From positions 1 through 12,109 of the forward strand of contig JAHZKU010000163.1 in NCBI GenBank assembly GCA_022600255.1: a stretch of DNA of 12,109 bases, given 5' to 3'. Position 1 is the stretch's first letter. The number at the start of each line of letters is the position of its first letter. Shown piece after piece: positions 7,693 through 12,109 of the stretch. Made by a program: the position numbers and the translations under genes. This DNA is from Actinomycetes bacterium. Its GTDB lineage: Bacteria > Actinomycetota > Actinomycetes > S36-B12 > GCA-2699445. Below the pieces are notes generated by a model. The model did not search any database. It was not told the DNA's origin and saw only the letters and a program-made list of their open reading frames with translations.

Positions 7693-7701
7693 CCCGGACC
7701 A

Positions 7702-8811
7702 TCACCCGCCAAGTCGAACCGGCATCAGCAAGTAGCGATAGTCGCCAGACTCGGCGCCACTCAGCACCGCTGGTTTCATCGCGGTTGTGAAGGACAGTTT
7801 CACGGAATCGTCCCCAAGAACACCCAAGCCATCGAGTAGGTAATCGGGGTTGAAGGCGATCTCAATCGGTTCTCCCTCAACCGAACATTCCAGCGACTCA
7901 CTGGCTTGCGCATCATCACCGGTGCCTGCGCGCAGCAGCACCTCACCATCACTGAACGCCAACCTGATTGGGGTGGTGCGTTCAGCGGCCACCAACTTGA
8001 CGCGCTTCACCGATTCCATCAGATCGTGGGTGTTGGTCACCGCCACTGTGTGTGCTTCGGAGGGCAGGAGTTGCTGGTATTTGGGGAAGTCGCCACTTAG
8101 CAAGCGCGTCACCAGTTCACGGCGAGCGCTCGTGAATCCGATGCGGCCGTCGTCGTCGCCCCCAAGCGCCAGACGTACCGTGTCGGTACTGCCCAGCGAC
8201 CGGCCAAGGTCGGCCAGTTGTTTCGCCTTCACCAGGGCCGCCTGGTCGATGCTCGGATCCGCGGATTGCCACGGGATTTGTCGTACAGCCAACCGATAAC
8301 GATCCGTGGCAGCCATGTTGATGGAATCGGCTGTCAATTCCACCCTGATCCCAGTCAAGACCGGCAAGGTGTCATCACGACTGGCTGCAATCGCAACCTG
8401 TGCAACGGCATCTGAAAACACCCCGGCCGCGACTTCACCAGCGAGCGGTGGAATCTCAGGGAGCGCCGGATAGTCCTCAACCGGCAGCGTGGGCAAACCA
8501 AACGTGGCGCGGCCGCAACGGACCGTGACCCGACTCCCATCTAGGGCCAGCTCGACTGGCTGAGCCGGCAGGGCCTTGGCAATATCGGCCAGCAAGCGAC
8601 CCGAGACCACGGCCACGCCGGGTTCGTCGATCACGGCGGACACGGATGATTGACCGGCCACCTCTAGATCAAAGGCAGACAACTGCAGGGAGTCTGCTGA
8701 GGCCGTGATCTTGACGCCCGCAAGAACTGGTGTTGCTGGACGCATGGGCAGAGTCCGCGCGGTCCATCCAATTGCTTCTGACAACTCCGACTGTTCAACC
8801 CGGATCTTCAT
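7702..8811 (-). CDS. dnaN: DNA polymerase III beta subunit (sliding clamp)
   Basis: The ring-shaped processivity clamp that tethers DNA polymerase III and repair enzymes to DNA. At 369 aa it has three repeated clamp folds, roughly 1-120, 127-250 and 255-369. It starts MKIRVEQSELSEAIGWTART and ends with the hallmark YRYLLMPVRL, the C-terminal strand next to the protein-binding pocket. Other clamp motifs are TLPVEDYPALPE near 108-119 and ATDRYRLAVR. ATG 8811 has CAGGGG about 5 nt upstream. It is the first gene left of the presumed origin and probably leads a dnaN-recF-dciA transcript. No convincing single promoter was found upstream. Confidence 0.98.
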   Translation of the reverse strand: MKIRVEQSELSEAIGWTARTLPMRPATPVLAGVKITASADSLQLSAFDLEVAGQSSVSAVIDEPGVAVVSGRLLADIAKALPAQPVELALDGSRVTVRCGRATFGLPTLPVEDYPALPEIPPLAGEVAAGVFSDAVAQVAIAASRDDTLPVLTGIRVELTADSINMAATDRYRLAVRQIPWQSADPSIDQAALVKAKQLADLGRSLGSTDTVRLALGGDDDGRIGFTSARRELVTRLLSGDFPKYQQLLPSEAHTVAVTNTHDLMESVKRVKLVAAERTTPIRLAFSDGEVLLRAGTGDDAQASESLECSVEGEPIEIAFNPDYLLDGLGVLGDDSVKLSFTTAMKPAVLSGAESGDYRYLLMPVRLGG

Positions 8812-8921
8812 CCCTGCCCCTGCCTGTCGTTCGAGTCCTCACGATGGATTCGAAATAACCAATTGCTACATGGTAGTCGACCCTCAGCGGATTCTGACCC
8901 ACCGTTGCACGTCACTCCTAG

Positions 8922-8930
8922 GCATCCACA
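8922..8930 (+). promoter_or_regulatory. DnaA box (GCATCCACA)
   Basis: Core TCCACA kept, one mismatch (first base) to (T/C)(T/C)(G/A)TCCACA. It is the leftmost box of the cluster, nearest dnaN. Confidence 0.5.
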
Positions 8931-8968
8931 TCCGCAATTAGAGTCGAGTTGTTCAAGAGTTGAATTGG

Positions 8969-8983
8969 TAGTCGTAGTAGTAG
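8969..8983 (+). promoter_or_regulatory. DnaA-trio-like TAG repeat (unwinding element)
   Basis: TAGTCGTAGTAGTAG is five in-phase triplets, four of them TAG. A short G-rich spacer GGAC (8984-8987) and then a DnaA box (8988-8996) follow. This order (3'-GAT-5' trios, GC-rich cluster, DnaA box) is that of the basal origin unwinding system described in Bacillus subtilis, where DnaA extends from the box onto the trio strand. The flank at 8935-8968 is AT-richer than its surroundings. Function is inferred from the arrangement. Confidence 0.55.
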
Positions 8984-8987
8984 GGAC

Positions 8988-8996
8988 TGTGGATAC
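8988..8996 (-). promoter_or_regulatory. DnaA box (GTATCCACA on minus strand)
   Basis: One mismatch to TTATCCACA. It adjoins the DnaA-trio and is directly followed by a second, weaker box (8997-9005), which gives a tandem pair. Confidence 0.7.
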
Positions 8997-9005
8997 TGTG
9001 GAGGG
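8997..9005 (-). promoter_or_regulatory. Weak DnaA box (CCCTCCACA on minus strand)
   Basis: Keeps the TCCACA core and abuts the box at 8988-8996 with no gap in the same orientation, so cooperative binding is plausible. On its own it would be a weak match. Confidence 0.4.
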
Positions 9006-9050
9006 AGGCCAGATTGCCTAGTCGCTAGGCGTGCCTTCATCCTCATGGGT

Positions 9051-9059
9051 TGTGGACGA
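9051..9059 (-). promoter_or_regulatory. DnaA box (TCGTCCACA on minus strand)
   Basis: A full match to the high-GC actinobacterial consensus (T/C)(T/C)(G/A)TCCACA and one mismatch to TTGTCCACA. It is the best box in the cluster. Confidence 0.75.
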
Positions 9060-9071
9060 GCAAGCTGGGCT

Positions 9072-9080
9072 TGTGGATCA
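9072..9080 (-). promoter_or_regulatory. DnaA box (TGATCCACA on minus strand)
   Basis: One mismatch to TTATCCACA. It has the same orientation as the box at 9051-9059 and lies 21 bp from it, about two helical turns, which puts both on one face of the DNA. Confidence 0.65.
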
Positions 9081-9109
9081 CTGCGGATTGTTTCGTTGGC
9101 AAGGGGTAG

Positions 9110-9118
9110 TTCTCCACC
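9110..9118 (+). promoter_or_regulatory. Weak DnaA box (TTCTCCACC)
   Basis: Two mismatches to TTGTCCACA, in the opposite orientation to the boxes at 8988-9080. It is supported mainly by its place in the cluster. Confidence 0.35.
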
Positions 9119-9152
9119 TTTGTCACGAACTACAAGATTGTGTTTACAACGA

Positions 9153-9161
9153 CCATCCACA
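9153..9161 (+). promoter_or_regulatory. DnaA box (CCATCCACA)
   Basis: A full match to (T/C)(T/C)(G/A)TCCACA, in forward orientation. It marks the right edge of the cluster and follows the AT-rich stretch 9121-9150. Confidence 0.55.
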
Positions 9162-9242
9162 GGCATTACACAGGCACGGTTGCTGCAAACTGCAGTGTTT
9201 TCGTCGCCTTTCAGTCGTGATTTTCCTCCGTCGTTGACACAC

Positions 9243-9327
9243 GGTTCCCGTGGGTATTTCCAGCCGGTGGTCTCTTACGGGATACCTTCGGCCGGAACCT
9301 CTTCCACCCAAGGAGATCTCCTCTTGG
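9243..9327. repeat. Inverted repeats between oriC and the antiporter promoter
   Basis: Two structures lie side by side. The first is nested: GGTTCC (9243-9248) with GGAACC (9294-9299), enclosing GGTAT (9253-9257) with ATACC (9282-9286). The second is a perfect palindrome AGGAGATCTCCT (9311-9322), flanked by CCA and TTGG that extend it with one bulged base to 9308-9327. No gene or known RNA family is recognised. They may be operators or folds of an origin-region transcript. Confidence 0.35.
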
Positions 9328-9437
9328 AGTCGTTGTGGCGGGACCGTCTAGTAGTACGGGCCGACTGCCGATCTTGCTCGACGAAGTCGGGTTTGTGCGA
9401 GTCCTCCCGACTGTGTGCGGTCATCTGCTGGAAGGCG

Positions 9438-9467
9438 CGGACACTCCACAGACCGAAACTCTAATAT
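9438..9467 (+). promoter_or_regulatory. Candidate leaderless promoter of the antiporter gene
   Basis: A -10 element TAATAT (9462-9467) is preceded by CGGACA (9438-9443, four of six to TTGACA) with an 18-bp spacer. The expected transcription start, 7-8 nt after the -10, coincides with the GTG start codon at 9475. No Shine-Dalgarno precedes that GTG. Together these suggest a leaderless mRNA, which is common in actinobacteria. A TCCACA motif (9445-9450) sits in the spacer. Confidence 0.55.
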
Positions 9468-9474
9468 TTGACCG

Positions 9475-11373
9475 GTGTCCCTCGCTCTCTGGTTGATTGC
9501 CGCAGTTATTGCAGTGTTGGCAGTGTCATGGCTGGCCGATCGGTGGAACACATCTCCGCCATTACTCTTGATCATCTTCGGACTGGCGGCCTCGTTCCTT
9601 CCGATTGTTCCCAACTTTGAGTTGGAACCGGAGATCGTCCTGATCGGGATCCTGCCTCCACTGCTTTTCAGCGCCGCCTACAACACATCGTTCATTGATT
9701 TCAAAGCCAAGCGGGCCACGATTGCCTCGCTGTCGGTGGGCCTGGTGATCTTCACGACCGTGTTTGTGGGGGTCGTGACTTGGCTATTTGTGCCGGACAT
9801 CCCCTTGGCAGCTGGCTTCGCGTTGGGAGCCATTGTCGCTCCTCCGGACGCGGTTGCCGCGACCGCCATTGCCCGTCGTGTCGGCATGCCCACCGCGATC
9901 GTGCAGATTCTGGAGGGCGAAAGCCTGATGAACGACGCGACTGCGCTCACGGCGTTGCGCACGGCGATCGGGGCCGTGGCGGGCACAGTGACGATTCTGC
10001 AGGTGGGGCTGCAGTTCTTAGTGGCCGCGGGCGGGGGCATTGTGATCGGCTTGGCTTTTGCCTTGGTCGGGAGTCGGGTGCGCATGGCGATCAAGAACCC
10101 GATTTACGACAGCGCCCTTTCCTTCGTTACGCCCTACCTGGCGTATGTCTGCGCCGAGGCCATCGAAGCCTCAGGAGTGGTGGCGGTGGTTATTGCGGGT
10201 CTGCTGTTCGGTCACAAGGCCCCTCTCCTGCAGAGCGGCACAGCTCGTCTCACGACAGAGGCGAATTGGCGCACCGTGTCGTTCGTTTTGGAGAACGGCG
10301 TCTTCCTTCTGATCGGACTGCAACTCCCCACGATCGTGGAGGGCGTGGAGAAGGACGATGTGACCTGGCCTGCTCTGTTGGTGGCGTGCGCGGCTGTGTA
10401 CTTGCTGACGGTTGTGACGCGGTTCGTCTGGGTCTTCGGGTTTGGCAGTGCCGCCAAGTGGGGTTGGTTGCGCCGCAGTGGTGGCGTGGCCACGTGGTCT
10501 GGGATGACGGTTGTTTCCTGGGCAGGGATGCGGGGCGTGGTCACACTTGCTGCGGCCCTGACGTTGCCCACCGACCTCACGAACCGGGAGGCCCTAATCC
10601 TTATTGCTTTCTTCGTTGTTGTGGTCTCGTTGCTGCTGCAAGGCACGACGCTGCCCTGGTTGGTAAAGGCTTTGCGGCTACGGCCGCCAGATGCGGGGGA
10701 GCAGGCCCTGCAACAAGCCACACTCCTTGCCGATGCATCCCGGGCCGGAATGGCCGAACTGCAGGTGATCCTGAACACCTCAGCAAAGCCCGTCCTTCCC
10801 GGTGTCGTGGAACGCCTCGAAGCCTATGTGCGAGACCGAAAGTACGCCGCTTGGGAACTTGTTGCTGCCCCCGGCGACACCGAGGCACCGGTGGCTACCT
10901 ACACCAGACTGCGACTGCGGATGCTGCGCTCCGAGCGTGAGGCGGTAGTGGCAGCCAGGGATTCCGGCAAATACGACGATGAGGTGATCCGCAGGGTGAT
11001 TCGGGTCTTGGACGTTGAGGAGGCCATGCTGGATACACCCGCGATTGCCGGATCACAGCGCGAGCAACCGCTGGAGCCGGGCGAGGGTCGGGGCACTGAT
11101 TGCCAGCATTTCGCAGCCGCTCAGGATCTGGCGGTGCCGGCCGTGCTTGCGTGTAGTGATTGCGAGAACAAGGGTACGGTTCCAGTCCATTTCAGGATGT
11201 GTTTGACCTGCGGCAAAGTTGGGTGTTGTGACTCTTCGGAGGGTCAGCATGCTTACCATCACTACGCTGAGACTGGTCACCCCGTGATTCGCAGCGTCGA
11301 GCCAGGCGAAGCATGGCGATGGTGCTTTGCGGACGAGATCGTGGCATCCGCAGCCCATAATCGGTCTGACTAG
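9475..11373 (+). CDS. CPA1-family Na+/H+ antiporter fused to a UBP-type zinc finger
   Basis: A 632-aa inner-membrane cation/proton antiporter (CPA1, NhaP/YjcE-like) with an added soluble C-terminal part. Residues 1-400 are the transporter, with about 10-12 hydrophobic helices. It carries the CPA1 motifs PPDAVA (123-128), EGESLMNDATA with the likely ion-binding N153-D154, and WAGMRGVVTLAAALTLP with R353. Residues 401-540 are a soluble, helical, Arg/Glu-rich linker. Residues 541-622 form a UBP-type zinc finger (zf-UBP) with a full Cys/His set: C543, H545, C560, C563, C576, C579, C584, C585, H592, H596, H602, C617. It includes CLTCGKVGCCDSS and TGHPVIRSVEPGEAW. Exchange of Na+ (or K+) for H+ is expected; the zinc-finger role is unknown. 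GTG 9475 gives the usual first helix (ALWLIAAVIAVLAVSWLADR). The stop overlaps the dnaA stop. Confidence 0.92.
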   Translation: MSLALWLIAAVIAVLAVSWLADRWNTSPPLLLIIFGLAASFLPIVPNFELEPEIVLIGILPPLLFSAAYNTSFIDFKAKRATIASLSVGLVIFTTVFVGVVTWLFVPDIPLAAGFALGAIVAPPDAVAATAIARRVGMPTAIVQILEGESLMNDATALTALRTAIGAVAGTVTILQVGLQFLVAAGGGIVIGLAFALVGSRVRMAIKNPIYDSALSFVTPYLAYVCAEAIEASGVVAVVIAGLLFGHKAPLLQSGTARLTTEANWRTVSFVLENGVFLLIGLQLPTIVEGVEKDDVTWPALLVACAAVYLLTVVTRFVWVFGFGSAAKWGWLRRSGGVATWSGMTVVSWAGMRGVVTLAAALTLPTDLTNREALILIAFFVVVVSLLLQGTTLPWLVKALRLRPPDAGEQALQQATLLADASRAGMAELQVILNTSAKPVLPGVVERLEAYVRDRKYAAWELVAAPGDTEAPVATYTRLRLRMLRSEREAVVAARDSGKYDDEVIRRVIRVLDVEEAMLDTPAIAGSQREQPLEPGEGRGTDCQHFAAAQDLAVPAVLACSDCENKGTVPVHFRMCLTCGKVGCCDSSEGQHAYHHYAETGHPVIRSVEPGEAWRWCFADEIVASAAHNRSD

Positions 11374-12109
11374 CGCGCGAAGGCCCGATTGGCGCGCGCC
11401 TCCGATTTGATCCGTGTGGTCAGGTCCGAGACCTGGTTGTAAAGGCTGCGCCGCAGGGCAATCTCTTTGCGAATTTTGCGCTCCGCATGCATCACGGTGG
11501 TGTGGTCTCGTCCGCCAAACTCTTGGCCGACCTTGGGCAGTGACAGGTCGGTCAGCTCCCGACACAGATACATAGCGACCTGCCTGGCGGTGACCAGCGT
11601 GCGGCTTCTTGATGGACCACACAGGTCTTGCACGGAGAACCCAAAGTACTGGGCCGACTGGGTCATGATGACTCCAGCAGATATTTCTGGCCGAGACTGG
11701 TCGTGAATGAGGTCCTTGAGGACGTCGCGGGCCAACTCCAACGAGACCGGCGTGGCATTCAAGCTGGCGAACGCCGTTACGCGAATCAGTGCCCCTTCTA
11801 GTTCGCGAATGTTGGACGAAATGTGGTCGCCGATGAATTCCAGGACATCGTCAGGAACGTGCATCCCGTCTTGCAGGGTCTTCTTGCGCAGGATCGCGAT
11901 CCGCGTCTCCAAGTCCGGTGGTTGCACATCGGTGATCAGGCCCCATTCGAACCGTGAGCGCATCCGGTCTTCGAAGTCGGGCAACTGCCGGGGGTGAATG
12001 TCGGAGGTGACCACGATCTGCTTGCTGTTGTTGTGCAGTGTGTTGAAGGTGTGAAAGAACTCCTCCTGAGTCTGGACCTTGCCGCTCAGGAACTGGATGT
12101 CGTCGACCA
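11370..12109 (-). CDS. dnaA: Chromosomal replication initiator DnaA (3' part; gene continues beyond the window)
   Basis: The last 245 full codons of DnaA, the AAA+ initiator that binds DnaA boxes and melts oriC. The 5' part lies beyond position 12109. The visible part opens at Walker B (VDDIQFLSGK), then sensor I (VVTSDIHPRQL), the box VII region with its arginine finger (MRSRFEWGLITDVQPPDLE) and sensor II (NIRELEGALIRV). Domain IV is the helix-turn-helix DNA-binding domain, with LCGPSRSRTLVTARQVAMYL, LTDLSLPKVGQEFGGRDHTT and then VMHAERKI. The GRDHTTVMHA-type signature contacts the DnaA box. After the usual ...LTTRIK end there is a short extension SEARANRAFAR. Transcription runs toward the antiporter gene and oriC; the promoter is outside the window. 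Confidence 0.98.
   Translation of the reverse strand, partial: VDDIQFLSGKVQTQEEFFHTFNTLHNNSKQIVVTSDIHPRQLPDFEDRMRSRFEWGLITDVQPPDLETRIAILRKKTLQDGMHVPDDVLEFIGDHISSNIRELEGALIRVTAFASLNATPVSLELARDVLKDLIHDQSRPEISAGVIMTQSAQYFGFSVQDLCGPSRSRTLVTARQVAMYLCRELTDLSLPKVGQEFGGRDHTTVMHAERKIRKEIALRRSLYNQVSDLTTRIKSEARANRAFAR
11373..11399. repeat. GC-only inverted repeat at the convergent gene ends
   Basis: GCGCGCG (11373-11379) pairs with CGCGCGC (11393-11399) across a 13-nt loop. The repeat begins in the antiporter stop codon and lies within the last dnaA codons. Neither side has a T-run, so it is not a standard intrinsic terminator. It could still block or pause transcription from both convergent genes. Confidence 0.35.

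Larger units (their letters stand above)
8812..9474. other. oriC: Presumed oriC: non-coding region between dnaN and the antiporter gene
   Basis: This 663-bp region has no credible gene. It contains a DnaA-box cluster (about 8922-9161) with boxes in both orientations, matching all or most of the high-GC consensus (T/C)(T/C)(G/A)TCCACA. A TAG-repeat DnaA-trio lies beside one box. Moderately AT-rich stretches occur at about 8935-8968 and 9121-9150. A visible change in strand base bias fits: genes read leftward to its left and the first gene to its right reads rightward. In related actinobacteria oriC lies between dnaA and dnaN; here it lies next to dnaN with the antiporter between it and dnaA. 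The right third (9162-9474) has inverted repeats and the antiporter promoter. Confidence 0.82.

Noticed and set aside
9234..9260. Perfect -35 hexamer TTGACA with TATTTC as a -10
   Set aside because: The spacer is only 15 bp and the -10 matches at three of six positions; the promoter at 9438-9467 explains the antiporter start better.
9045..9464. 139-codon open frame on the plus strand across the origin region
   Set aside because: It runs through three DnaA boxes and into the antiporter promoter, has Ser/Arg/Cys-rich shadow composition and no convincing ribosome-binding site.
9780..10940. Long open frame (386 codons) inside the antiporter gene, same strand
   Set aside because: It is extremely Arg/Cys/Gly-rich with no recognisable domain, and the overlapping antiporter frame is a clear family match. 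It is a frame shadow caused by GC bias.

Overview
The window is the replication-origin neighbourhood of a chromosome from the phylum Actinomycetota. The gene order dnaA / oriC / dnaN / recF / dciA (DUF721) / gyrB / gyrA / DUF3566 is the classic actinobacterial arrangement. Residue-level features agree with this: the GyrA box QRRGGRG, the short actinobacterial GyrB, the SHGESW signature of RecF, a DUF3566 protein after gyrA, and frequent GTG/TTG starts. GC content looks moderately high (rough impression, not computed). I cannot name the genus.

Layout from left to right in window coordinates. Positions 13-46 hold an intrinsic terminator (read leftward) that overlaps the DUF3566 stop codon. Then, all on the minus strand: DUF3566 membrane protein (43-630), gyrA (765-3401), gyrB (3416-5422), a 371-bp gyrB leader/promoter region, dciA (5794-6402), recF (6559-7692) and dnaN (7702-8811). 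A 663-bp non-coding region (8812-9474) follows, with a cluster of DnaA boxes, a DnaA-trio-like TAG repeat and promoter signals. I read it as oriC. To its right, on the plus strand, is a 632-aa CPA1-type Na+/H+ antiporter fused to a C-terminal UBP-type zinc finger (9475-11373). The window ends inside the 3' part of dnaA (11370 to beyond 12109, minus strand), whose stop codon overlaps the antiporter stop codon.

The replication genes form a functional set: DnaA melts oriC, DciA assists loading of the replicative helicase, DnaN is the sliding clamp, RecF acts on gaps at damaged forks, and GyrAB removes positive supercoils ahead of forks. dnaN, recF and dciA probably share a transcript. gyrB and gyrA are tightly coupled (14-bp gap) behind their own candidate promoter and long leader.

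The main departure from the textbook layout is the transporter gene between dnaA and dnaN. It lies on the opposite strand and separates dnaA from the DnaA-box cluster by about 1.9 kb. It reads away from oriC, co-directionally with the rightward fork, converges on dnaA, and appears to be expressed as a leaderless mRNA. Other items worth attention are the DnaA-trio arrangement beside a DnaA box, two palindromes flanking the candidate gyrB promoter, a 9-bp hairpin abutting the gyrB start codon, and a possible 52-codon hydrophobic small ORF between dciA and gyrB. I saw no tRNA, rRNA, CRISPR array, insertion sequence or prophage gene.
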